Source: Pelecanus crispus
Taxonomy: Eukaryota; Chordata; Aves; Pelecaniformes; Pelecanidae
Direction: 5' to 3'
Assembly (NCBI RefSeq): GCF_030463565.1
Contig: NC_134646.1
Span: 69,767,710-69,831,709, forward strand
Length of the DNA stretch: 64,000 nt
In this document: positions 36,000-47,779 of the stretch, in pieces
How the letters are laid out: each line of letters opens with the position of its first letter
Numbering within the stretch: the stretch's first letter is position 1
Notes under the pieces: model-generated
What the model saw: only the letters and a program-made list of their open reading frames with translations
The model's database searches: none
What the model was told of the DNA's origin: nothing
Translations under genes and position numbers: made by a program

Positions 36000-38900
36000 G
36001 TTTCAAAGGAACAGGGTTAAACCCTCTATTACATGCCCTGGAGGTTGTCCTCTGGTGTGACCACCTTGTGCCATCCCAACCTCACAATTACTACTTCTGC
36101 TGTAATAAGTGTGCAAGCCAGAGGAGTTTGTATATTTTTTTTCCCCTAAAAAATAGTGAGGGATTTCAGCATTTTATGACTTTTTAATAATTAATTGTCA
36201 AAAAACACAACAAAAACTGATGGAGCATTAAAGCAAATTTGCAAGCCATTGAAGTAAAGAGCTGCAAATAGAAGCAACGCCTGTATTCTACCTTCAGCTA
36301 TCAGTATAAAACTCATCAAAGTAAACCAGTTTTATTTAGACATCTGGAAAATGTACTTTGACAAACATCCACTTGATGACTGTCAGTGTCTTATAAAGAG
36401 ACTTTGATATCAAAGATCCTCAGAAACTGTCAGAATAAATTGTATTTTTTTTATGACAGAAGGATGTTTCCCAGCCATGATTTGTATTGTCTGGTTGATA
36501 TGTTTTTAGTATCTTAATAAAAAGGATTATTTTTACAAATGTTTTGGTATCTACTTGTGCAAAATGACGTGACGTTAAGAAAATACTTTCAGAAATTAAG
36601 CAAACTAGAAAAGCAGAATCTGTATTCTTGGTCCTTCCAGCACTCTTAATTGTTCTGTCCCCGAGGTTAATGGATAACAACTTTAAGACTTTGTATTTTT
36701 GATAGACTCACAGAGCTTAGGTAATCTATCAAAAACCCTTTTCAAGCAGATGAAGAGAATACGCTAATCATGCACTTTGAATGATACTGTTTTCGTGCAT
36801 TTATGCTACTGAAATATATAGGAACAGGGCAAAATACAGTTGATTCTGTTACATATTTTAGCCTTACTTCAAATGGCTTTTCATCAGCCATATCCAGCAT
36901 ACCTCACCTTAGATACAAAGAAGATAATTAGTCACTGAAGTGTTCAAGGCTGTAGGTATGACTGCAGATGTCCTAAACCATTTTTTCCTCTTGCCTTTTT
37001 TTTCTTTTTTTAAATCAGAATGGAGGTGTTGCCTTGCAGTGTTACTGGAGATGCTGAATACATTAAAATAGGAAGATGAGAGGAATGCCTTGTGGGGACT
37101 TCTTGTAAACATGCAGCATGATTGCTTTTTATTGGAGAAGGCATTTCTGCGATGTTCTGTGCAGTGCTGTAGTGCCATAGATGTGTTGAAAATGCTATGA
37201 AAGCCTTAACTATTTAATTCTCGTAATCCATCTGCGAGCACTAAGTGATTAGTTGCAGTTTATCCCAGTGTGGAAGCTGGTGTTGGTGCTTGCATAAGCC
37301 TGCCCTGCAAGGCCCTGCCGGAGACAGCGATGCCCACGCTCGGTGTGGCTGGCAAAACTGCTCTGGGAGCGTGAGAAGAGGGCGGGCGAGGTGGTCCTGG
37401 GTAAACAGAAAACTCTGCAAGAGATGAGCAGTTAAACTGGTTGGAGGAGTAGTGGTGTAGTGGCTTGATGGCTACAAGGGTGGTCACACTGCTTAATTTT
37501 AAGCACCAAATTTAGGAGTATAGTTCCCTGTTTTGTCAATAGGGAATAGAGGGTCCTCACACAGGTGAATCAGAGCAAGGGACAAACTGAATTTTAGGTT
37601 TATATATACTTCTCTAAGCTCTCCTTTTCAGCTTCACTTGGATAGTCTGGTATTTGCTTATATGTAGGTTTCTGTACCTGTCTTTTTCTGGTACCAGAGA
37701 GACACCGTGTTGTATCTCAGCGTCCCTGCCTTGGGAGGGTACATTGTTTGCAGAAAGGCATTTTATAGGCAGATAAAAGAAATCCAAGAATCTTGAAACA
37801 GTTTGTTTTAGGAAAGCAAGCTGCCTTGGGGTGGATATCCTGTATGGAGTCAGGAAGGTATAGGAGGGGACAGGAGATGCTGTGCTTGCAGTGGCTGTAG
37901 ATCTAGAAATGGATAACAAAGGGGCAGGGAGGAAGTTAGCTGCTCTCTCACTCTTTCTCTCACACACATAACCTATTTTTGTCTAACAAATATCAATTCA
38001 TCAGTATTATAAAGCAGTCCTGCTAAGGAAATACCCTATTTTCAAGTTTTTGTTTGTTGCAGAGCTTCAGAAAGTTCAGCCAACTTATCTCAAAATGAAG
38101 TGACTGAGTTATTTCATTTACCTTCAGGATGGCTAAACAAGGATTCAGTTCACTTTTAAAACACTATGCTGTTTCAGAGCAATTGCTTGTGATACAGGTA
38201 ATTACATGATACAATTCCCTCCTTTAAGGATGGCTGTTCAGGGAATCCCCAGTATTGGCCTACTGGGACACAACTAGCTTTGGCTGCAGCCTGAACTTTG
38301 GGCTAAGCAAGTTAGGAGGAGGCTGTTTCTACCTTTCAGAATCTGTTTTTCTTAGTTTTTTGAGTGTCCTTCCATGTTTTGGGTCAACCTCAGATCGTGC
38401 TCCAGGTGAACCAACTTCAACTCTCAGTCTGAACCAAAGGGCAGCTGGAGTCAGCTTTTTCCTGGAGGCTAAAAGATCATATGCTCCGTTGTCTCTACTG
38501 TTACTTAGTGTATATGGATTTTTACAGGTGTGAACAATGCTTAGTCTAGTATTGCTCGAGGAAATGAAAAGGAATCATCAGTAACTTAAATTTTAACTGG
38601 AACGAGGCAAAGTTCGTTTAGGAAGGGGGCTAGAGAATCACTGGAAATAAGTATATGCTGCTAAACTTTATCCTGCAAGGCAAGACTATGAGCTATTTTG
38701 ACTAGGTGGAAAAGTTTTTAAAGCTGTAGGTAAGGTTCTGCAAAAATAGCTTGTATCTTTGTGATAGTTGTGCCCTGGATTATATTCCCCAGTTTCTTTC
38801 CATGACCATAAGTGTTTGAGCTTACTACCTTGTATTTCTAGCAAGGAGCTCCTTTCAGCTGATTTGGGTAGTTTACTTTCCTTGACCTAGGGATGGTGTT

Positions 38901-39000
38901 CTTCCTCCCTACCTGCACATCTTTCTTGAGGGAAGTGGCTTCCTCTGCTGATCATTTTGTTTTTTCTTCAAATGTGGGAGATGGAGAACTAGTATCCTCA
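36000..39000 (+). other. Intron 1 segment, no gene seen
   Basis: AT-rich non-coding sequence. A somewhat GC-richer patch at about 37280-37400 has no recognisable content. Open frames are short. No mobile element seen. Confidence 0.55.
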
Positions 39001-39005
39001 CTTCC

Positions 39006-39031
39006 TTTTTTTTTTTTTTTTTTTTTTTTTT
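39006..39031 (+). repeat. Poly-T run (T26)
   Basis: The longest homopolymer in the window. Its exact length is likely unstable between individuals and assemblies. Confidence 0.92.
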
Positions 39032-39213
39032 GGTCTTGTCCCCAGAAATAATCTTCAGTTATTTGTTTTGGCAAATAATTTCTGAGACAGGATCTGTGAA
39101 AAGTGGTTGCTATTATTATATTAGCTTCCTCTACCTCCTCTCTAGCCCCACCCCCAAGTCACCTCCTCTCCGTGCTTTTCCTCTTCTTGACTATTCCCCC
39201 TCTGGTTTTCTTT

Positions 39214-39235
39214 GGGTTTGGGGTTTTGGGTTGGG
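39214..39235 (+). other. G-quadruplex motif, telomere-like
   Basis: Four G-runs GGG, GGGG, GGG, GGG with loops of 3, 4 and 2 Ts meet the canonical G3+N1-7 pattern on the plus (coding) strand, so it could also fold in the nascent LDB2 RNA. A T16 run follows at 39236-39251. A three-run relative occurs at 45072-45085. Confidence 0.8.
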
Positions 39236-39251
39236 TTTTTTTTTTTTTTTT

Positions 39252-40116
39252 GGTTGCCTATTTATATCTTTTTGTGGTCCTTTCAGTTATGATTTTTCAT
39301 CCATCAACTCACTGCTTTTCTAAGCCAAGCCAAGAAACTGCAATAGTTTGCACTTACGCTCATTTAGCCACACAGAGATTTAAATCTTCAAGCTTCCGAC
39401 TGTAATTTGTCAGCCAGTTCTCACCTTCCTTTCCCTCTGTATGAACAGCCTGTGTCTTTCCAAATTCTGATTTTGGGATACTCTTTTTTTCTTCCCTTAT
39501 GTTTAATTCCTAGGAGGTAGGCTGATTTAGGCAGAATAAAACACTGGCTCCACTGCACTCTCTTTGCTACAGAGCAGTGCCCACACTTTTCATCTCTGTG
39601 ACTCATAACGTACAAAATTAGTGCCTGTGAAGCTCCAAGAGCAGGGAGAAGCTGCAGTTCCCAAGAAACACTGTCAGCAGGCGTAAGCCACTGCTGTCAC
39701 TGAAGATGGTGACTTGCTTCTTTGGGCTTATCCCTGTTGCCCACCTGCCTTTCTTTCCTTATGCCAGAAGAAGCATTTGTGTAACTTTCCAGATCAGGGA
39801 CAGATTTCAGGTAAACCAAGTGGGGAGAAAAGAAGGCTAATTTGATTTTTTATTTTGTGTCAAATGCAAAGATTTTTTAGTTGATTTGTTCCTTCTTTTT
39901 AAGGAATTTCCATTACTTGTTTTTCATTTTTCTTTTCATGGATTCTGTGATGATAAAGAATGGTTAAATCCTGTGTTCACTGCCAGAGCAAATGTGCAAA
40001 ATTTTGCATTAGAAATCTGTCCAAGCTTTCCTGTGGTGGCCAGAGACCTGCAAAGACATATAGATCCCCTAGGAATTTCCCAGGCCTCCAATGAAATCTC
40101 ACATCAGCTACAAATT

Positions 40117-40148
<32 letters not shown>

Positions 40149-41140
40149 TTTTTTGGTGTGCTTTTACCACACCATTTAAGAAACAAAAGTTTCTATCCCA
40201 CAGAAGGATTCCCAGTTGGAAACTGTTTCAGTCTTAAGTGGAAGATGAGAAACTTAATGTACTCAGAGCATTATATCAGCAGCTGTAGCTAACAATGTAG
40301 TTTTAAAAATATTTTAAAACAAAGAATAAAAGTTACCATGGTTGTTTACATCTAAATCCAAACTAGTCTCCTTATTTGAGTAAACTTTCAAAACTGTTAT
40401 GCTTTCTAATAATTGTGTATCTGATATGAGTTTGTGCCTTAAGTGTTTAACTTGTCATCCAGAAAACTGAAGCTTTACAGTTGGTACAACTAAAAATATT
40501 TGAGTCCAGAGAGTTAAATGTTCAGTTTTGATCGAGCAATATATATACATATGTATGTATGTAGATAAGCATGCGTATACATCCTTTCATAAATATAGCT
40601 AACAATATGTTTTTCTGCTAGATAAAAAAAATAACAGTAGAGCAGAATGTAAGTAGTCTGTAATAATCTAAAATAAATCATCCAAGAAAGCTGAGGTGAC
40701 CATATTTCATTCAAAGCTGCATAACTCTGCCCATTTCAGAATTATGACATAACAGAAATTTATATTTATCAGCACAGTTTTTGGAATTCAACCATATTTT
40801 TTAACATTTGAAACAGCATGTAATATTCTCCTCTGTTTAGGGATGCTCGCCTGAAAATTCAAGTCTGCTCCTAAATGCTAATGCAAGAGCTAGTTATAGT
40901 TCAGTTGAATTTTAACAAGTGTATGGATGGCACATTTCTGTGAAATAAAATTCAGTGTAACTTTCCAGGGTACTTGCTCTGCCAAGAAGTATGTAATTTC
41001 CCATGCTAACTGTATGTAATCGTTGGAGGATATCTTGTGGTTTCTAGTGGTAGAGATGGAAAAATATGCCAAAATTAGTCAGGCTAGGTAATGTTATTTT
41101 GAGCTCAGTCCTACATAGCACTGAGCATCTCCATCACTCC
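39252..41140 (+). other. Intron 1 segment with AT-rich simple repeats
   Basis: Non-coding sequence with a two-part A13 run at 40120-40147 followed by T7, and a TATG/ATATAC-rich microsatellite at about 40539-40564. The microsatellite includes the palindrome ATACATATGTAT. No gene or mobile element recognised. Confidence 0.6.
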
Positions 41141-41149
41141 TTCTTCCTT

Positions 41150-41960
41150 GCGGGAGACAGCCAGGAGGGAGGCACGGTGGTGTCCAGTTTTCTTCTGTCC
41201 CACTTGGGACTGCGGCTGCAGATCCAGAGCAAATGGATCACTCTTGAACCCCAGCTGGAAGTCATGCCCATTTAACTCTCTGTTTGCTCTCTAACCCCTC
41301 TCTGCAAAACCATTGCCTCTTAGAAGAAGGATGGCTTTTGGTTTTAACGGAAATCAGTTCGCAGAACTGGGTTAGCAAGTGGCCAGACGAACGGTTCAGC
41401 CAGCTGTGCTGGCTGTGCGGTGTCTGCAGCGCTGAGCGGGGGGAGAGGAGATGGATGGAGCGGGGGGAATGCGAAGGCATGAGGGAGGGCTGGATGGTGG
41501 GGAGAGCTCGGCTCTGCTGCCGGCTGCGTTGTTTGCTCAGTGACCTCTTAAGCTGCTGGCTCTTGTCAAGGTGGTCTCCCTCTAGCCGTGCCCTCTCTTG
41601 TAGTTGCAATGGCATGTCTTGAACCCCTCCACAAACTGGCTTGGCTTGCTAAGGAAGCAGAAAGGTACCCTAGACAAGCCAACAGACGAATCCCCCCTCA
41701 GTGTTTTGGCAGAGGAATGACCTGGCCTGGCCGGGCCCACAGAGGAGAAGAAGAGCTCAAATGCGGGAGATGGAGGGCCTGCAGAGCCGGCAGAGGTAGG
41801 GTGGGAAGGAGGCCGAGAGGCTGCTCGTTTTGACATGAGGAGCTGCTGGACAGGCTCAGCTGTCCTCCTTAACCACACTCTCAAAATGGGATTTGCAGCA
41901 GCCAGAGCGCTGTGCGGGGAACCCGCCAGCCTAGCCACCAGCTAATGCCAGGAAAAACAA
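41150..41960. other. GC-richer intronic block
   Basis: Composition rises above the surrounding intron, with moderate CpG, for example GGTTCAGCCAGCTG and GCAGCGCTGAGCGGGG at about 41393-41442. Several 110-120 codon frames overlap on both strands and match nothing I know. They are a by-product of low stop density. It could be an enhancer or cryptic promoter. Confidence 0.35.
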
Positions 41961-42204
41961 GAGCCGTAAATCCTGCCTTTGCTTTGGTTTGCAGGGGAAG
42001 GCTTGCTTTGGTTTGGGACTGTCAGCTCAGCTGCTTCCTGGAGCAGCCACATACCCCTTTCTGGCCCCATGTTACTTGCTCATCGTTGCATGAGGTGCTG
42101 GTGATGAAGAGGTTCCTCAGCGCGCTTGCTTATGGTGGGCAAATGGGCCCAGAGAACCACATCCATGCTTACCAGGCAGGATGGCTTGGAGAAGGGACTT
42201 AAGA

Positions 42205-42345
42205 CCACAGGTTAGGGAATAGGGCACTCACCCGGAAGCAGGGAAATGCGGGATCCAGCCCTGCTCCCAGCACACTAGCCACAGTTCTGATTATGTGCCG
42301 ACGAGGAGGCTTCTGCAAGCACGAAGGATGGGATTCACCTGACCA
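42205..42345 (+). repeat. Possible degraded tRNA-derived SINE-like repeat
   Basis: GGTTAGGGAATAGGGCACTC, then CCCGG and GCGGGATCCAGCCCTG, and further on GATGGGATTCACCTGACC, resemble worn A-box and B-box regions and the following body of a dispersed tRNA-like repeat seen in sauropsid genomes. The B box is too decayed for this to be an active RNA gene. Family assignment is from memory and uncertain. Confidence 0.35.
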
Positions 42346-42349
42346 AATG

Positions 42350-45300
42350 TGCATGGCCACCTCTGAGTCACATTTCTAGACTCTATTTATAATCACTGGA
42401 GAGAAACGTGTTTGTGCAGGAAACAATTTATCTACTTCCAATGTGGACATTTAAAAGAGATCAGATGAATTGCAGCCTCAGAGCATCTTTCTTTCCACTG
42501 ACTACAGGGAATTTAGAGAAGCAGCTCATATGTAGATGGCTACACTGAAGGAGCCTGGTTGAGATAAATCTTACAAAAGGTAACTGAGGAATTCAGGGGT
42601 ATTTTGAGAACACTTCACAATTATATTGCCTGAATTTTCCTAATGGCATCTAAGTCATTTAGTGGATCTGGGTCATGTTATCATACAGGATAGGACCTTT
42701 GTTTCCCAGAGTATAATGATTTTCATGTCCAAAAGTGCACTTCATGTTGCATATTCTTATGGAATTTATGGCAAAAAGCCTAGCATGGAGGAAACATAAA
42801 ACGTCAGAGAATAATCGTCTACTGACTTAAACAGTGAGCAGAATTTGTTTTGTGCAACTCTTTGTCAACCTGAGACTTTTTCGTATCATTAAGATGCATA
42901 CATTATTTAGATTAGGAAAAAAAAAAGCATATTGAACAATAGTCGGGTAGCCACAAAGCTGGGAAAATGTTTGCAAGGTTTATCAAGTAATTTCCTTTGA
43001 AATATTGCAGCCTGATCCTGCCAATTGCAAACCCGATTTCGTTTCCAGGCTGGGAAGATAACAGCTGACCATAGCACACAAGCCTTTGTGCCATCAGAAA
43101 GGTGGCCATAGCACACCGGGAGCAAGTTCTTCCCCTCCGAGCTGGTGCGTTACTGCATACTGGGTCATATACATGTGTGCACAGAGCAAAAAACAAAACT
43201 AGAAGGAAAGAGAGGAACAGTAACTTGCAGCTATCCAAAGGGCTTGGCTGTATCTCTAAAAGTAAAGGTGTAGTGAAGAGAAGTTATTGTGCCGTTTTCT
43301 TAAATAGTATCTGAATTGACTTCTGGTTTTATTTGCTCAGTATAGACCTCTTATGGAAATTATGGGAGAATTAGAATATTGAAAAAGTGAGCTTGGAAAA
43401 AAAAAAAGGAACATTGCTGATTGTAGCACAGCTCTGTTCCCCTTATCTGGCGGTGCTGCTGCTCCCTTCCTGCATGGGAGCTACCAAATTTCAAACTGTA
43501 AAATAAGTGTCAGGACACTTGTTTTTCTAAAATTTGTGAAGTGACATGACTCTTGAAAGTCTGTGAAGGTTTCTTTTCACTGGAACAGATCTAATAAATG
43601 CTAATTCATCCGCAGAAAGAAATAAACATTTCACTCTGTTAAAAACATATCCATATAACAGGTGTGGTCATGATCCAAAAGGGTTGGTGTCAGGGATTGT
43701 GGCATATGAATAAGGTCTACACAGGGCCAAATAGGACTGGCAAGTAAAGAGCCCTCTCTCCTCCACAGATTATCCACAGGCAATGACATCTGCTGTGATA
43801 TGTGGTGGCATTGCTGTGATATTTTCCCATCAATGTCATTCTCAAATTCAGAATTTAGGTCTAAAATCAACATTTTTATTTTTCATTGAAACAGTAATGT
43901 CTCAGTAAAAATGGGCTGGGAGTTTTAAGACAGCTCTCCGTTATTACAAGCATCTGAATAAAATGAATTCATGAACAACTAATCAAATTTCAGTATTCTG
44001 TACTTACATATCACAGTGTCATGGACTGCGGTCCCCTTCAATCAAATGACAGTTACTTTATAGTGACTACAGTACTAATCATAATGAAGCAACAGGTGGA
44101 AAACACAGTAATTTCATTAATTAAACCTCAAGCATGAATTTTCCCTATATCTGAGTCATAGTTTTGGGAAAGAATAACAGAAAAGTTATGTTTGTTATTG
44201 GAAGTTACTCCTGCATAGCAGCTTTATCTATTTCCTTTATTTTCTAAGCTTCACACAGTGGTTGGATTCTGATTTAGTTAATGTTCAGCCTATTCAGAAG
44301 GGTAAAATTACTGGGGTGAGCTTTATTGCTGTAATGGAGGTCTTGAGAAATTTAAATTGAGAAGTATTCTAATGCATCTCTGTAGAATATTATCTGCCTC
44401 ACTTCTGAATGCTTTGCTACCGTGTGCAGAACATGGCACATAAGTGGCTTTTGGGGCTTGATGCATTTATGCAAGTGTTTTTCCTTGCCGTCTCCTAGCA
44501 CAACAAAAAGACACTTGAAGTCTCTTCTTGGGGCTTATTTTTATTGCTAACTTAAATGTAAAGAGACTAAAGTCCACCACAATGCGCCTGTAGGCTTTTT
44601 TTTTCAAACGTAGAGGTTGTGATGATTTTCAATGAAAAATTCTGTTGCTAAGGAATTTGTAAATGTTTGTAAAAATCTATTGTTGAAGATGAAGCAAGAT
44701 TAAATTAAACAAAATTATTTTTGCAACTTCTTGTGGATGGAAATTGTTTATAAGCTTATATTAGCCAGTCAGGGAACATAAACTTTATCCTGTGCTTTAG
44801 CCAGCCGGTTCTACAGTGCAAATGTTGAACTGCATCTAATGAATTATCGAAGGAATATGCTCTGTGAACAGTTGCAAATGTTATATGCTGAGATGTGTTC
44901 AATACAGTGTTCACTGAGCAACTCTGAAGAGTAATAGTAATAATAATAATAGGAGCCTATTTGCAGACAGTTGCAAGCAGGAGAAATGGCTAAATGCTTC
45001 AGTTAAATTATTCCTTATTTGCCTTGTCATACTATGTGGTAACAGTTAATAATATAATGCATTTTAGTAATGGGTTGGGTTGGGGTTTTTTTCTGTATTA
45101 CTTCCTCTGACCAGATTATTCTCTTCCATTAGCCCATTCTCAGTGGTTTATTTGTTTGCAAAGTCCATCCAATGCTCATAGGCTGAAATCAAACTTGGCT
45201 TTCCTGCTACGTCCAAGCGATGAAATAATGTCTTTTTGTGGACACTTTTCCAGCAGATCTACTAGTGGAGGGTTTTGTTGCTATTTTATTGAAATTCTTC

Positions 45301-46400
45301 CTGGAGGCTTGGTAATAGCTGTGCTGAGTATCAAAACTGGAGATGGATATGGATCTCCTTTACACATTTTTCAGAGAATTTCTAACCCCATTTTCTGACC
45401 TTTAATACTATAAGATACTTTAATAAATATTATGATTGAGACTTTCAAACAATCAGACTTAGGATAGTATTAAGTCAGTTTAAAATTACATCCATTCTGT
45501 AGTTCAAATACGAGACTTTACACCTCACTAAGCTTTCCTATTTGTATTTAACTAATCTATTACTTTCTGCAGAGGAAAGTATTTAAGCTTGTAGAAAACT
45601 GTGTCTTCTCTTAGCTGTTTATAACAGGCTGATTAATGTACTATATTACAAATAATGTGGTATTCTTTTTTTTTTTAAACTAAATCAGTTCATGTCAGAC
45701 TTTACAGAAATGCTAAAGACACAAAGTATATTCAGATACATCCATTTAAAAGCAGAGAAAGATTGTGCATTTCAGTGAAGCAAGAGGAATTTTAGTGTAT
45801 CCAATGGATATTGCCACTTGCATAACAATTCACCTCCCTCTGTTGCTAGTGAATATTCATATTCCCATAGTAGGGCTCTTTGTATTTACTGTTCTGCTGA
45901 AGTGTGAGATGGCATCCAAGCCCTCTAGCGTTTTATTGGAGTAGGCACGTCATTCACTATGTTATTCTAAGCCTTCCTAAATAGAACAAGCTGAAATGAA
46001 CAATACTCTTGTCTACCTCTCCTAAAATTCCTTAAAATGTAAATGTAATGTGATACTGACTCCTATATAGCTTCCTCATTTTGTAAAATCACTTATACTG
46101 CCTTGACTTGGAATAGGAAGCGAAGTGGGGAGAAGGGAGAGAGTGGTTCTCCGGACCCCAAGCAGAATGTATTTGTAGTCCAGAAAGCAAACTCCAGGAA
46201 TCACCCGCATTAGAAGAAATAGTTTCTAGTATAACAGCATGCAGGACTGAATTATTATACAGAAAAAAAATTATGTAAGTTATAGGTGATTCCATTCAAG
46301 GGTTCTATTTACTGTACAGCTGGAGTACAAACTTTCCAATAACCATCACTGCCTGCCTGTAGAAGCACAGCCTGTAATGATGAACTATAGGCTGCTTATA
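42350..46400 (+). other. Intron 1 segment, no gene seen
   Basis: AT-rich non-coding sequence. It includes a short TAA repeat near 44936-44951 and GGGTTGGGTTGGGG at 45072-45085. No exon or mobile element recognised. Confidence 0.55.
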
Positions 46401-46429
46401 AAATAAGTAATCAGCATGATTCCTGGCAG

Positions 46430-46860
46430 TCTTCCCTGCTCTGGCTACCCTTGCCTTCCTGGCCCTTCCCTTGCTCCTTATACCATCCTTCCTGCCTGTG
46501 CTCCCCCTCAGGCCTTTTCTTCCTGCTCTTACCGCGCTTTTCATGTGCTGCATCCTTCACTGTTCAGCGCTGGACCTGCTCAAACCATCCACTCTGGCAG
46601 CTGCATCTTTTCCGGGAGAGCAGCCCTCACCCCCTGCCCTTACAGCCCCCTTTCCCCGGGGGGTATCGGGTGTTCGCCTCCCCTTCCTCCCTCCTCTCTG
46701 CTGCCTTCCCACTCCAGCAGCTCATACCTTGGCTGGTTAAGTAACACCCAAGCGTTGCATGCAAATTTTAGCACACTTTATTCACAGCTGCATTGGCTAA
46801 ATTTCGCTAAGGGAGCGTTACCAGAGCGATCTGGACCCAAACCAGGACAGCACTAGGTGC
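46430..46860 (+). other. C/T-biased GC-rich block
   Basis: About 46430-46735 is strongly pyrimidine-rich on the plus strand. All three plus frames stay open (up to 146 codons), because stop codons need purines. None resembles a known protein. Sequence to 46860 is less biased. Origin unknown; a decayed LTR or an old CpG islet are possibilities I cannot support. Confidence 0.35.
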
Positions 46861-47514
46861 TCTCCCTGGCTTTGAGGGGGCTGTTCTCTCGCTGGGATGG
46901 AGGGGCTGCTCTTTGAGGAGTCTGGGGCACAGCCAAGTTTCATGCAAAGCCTGAAATCTGGACTCTCCAAGTTAGACCCAGACATGGGGCAAGATGCATC
47001 ACAGCCTCAGGTGCCACGTTTCAAAACAGATGTAAATAACAACTTCTGTCTTGAAAGAAATTCAAAGCCACCTGCATAGCCACCCTTATCAGCTAGCTTG
47101 TTCTCATACAGTTAGCTTCTACAATGTTTGTGTGCAAACAGTGCTTTAAAGTGATCAGGCAGCGTAATTAAGCAAAAATGTACTTTAGAAGCACCAAGTG
47201 AGTTTCCTCTTCATCTTGGTGGGAAAAGAGGAAACAGCCATCAGGCCTCACACTTCAGCACGCCAGAGTCGTACGACTCCTGTCGCTGCTCTTCAGTGCC
47301 TCTCTAATCAAAGTGCTTCTTTCCAGATCGCAGTTAATGCTTTGGCAAACCCTCATTAGCCTCCAGTGCACTGCAAGGGCTGGGAACGCAAACGTGGAAA
47401 TAACAACCTGTTGTTCTGATGGGTGGTTATGTGCTGTGCTGACAGCGTACCTGCCGGAGCAGGACTGGCACATGTACAAAATCAGAGACAGGTGCTGGAA
47501 AGCTTGTTTTTAAC

Positions 47515-47670
47515 AGCGCTGCAAAGGGCTGAACCTTCAGAGTGTTTGAACGGGAGATGCTCGATCCCCGCAGCAGCTCCGCAGCCGAGGCGCTGCCCGC
47601 CCAGCTTCACGGTGCCGCCCGCCAAACTGCTGAGGGCTCCGCCACGTGCCTCGGGACCAGGATTCAAAGC
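47515..47670. other. Small intragenic CpG cluster
   Basis: About 155 bp with roughly 13 CpGs, including GATCCCCGCAGCAGCTCCGC and GGTGCCGCCCGCC, in a CpG-poor intron. It is too short for a formal CpG island, but dense enough to have escaped methylation-driven CpG loss. It could be an intragenic promoter or enhancer. Confidence 0.4.
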
Positions 47671-47779
47671 CTACACACAGACCCTGCTAGGTAGTGTAAG
47701 GAAATTACTTGGCTGCTTTTATCCACTGTCCTTATTATATATTAATATTCCCAAATACGTAAAGGCATAGGTTTTGTTC

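Noticed and set aside
41262..41938. Overlapping 110-118 codon frames on both strands
   Set aside because: Mutually overlapping, unrecognisable and confined to a GC-richer block, so shadows of composition.
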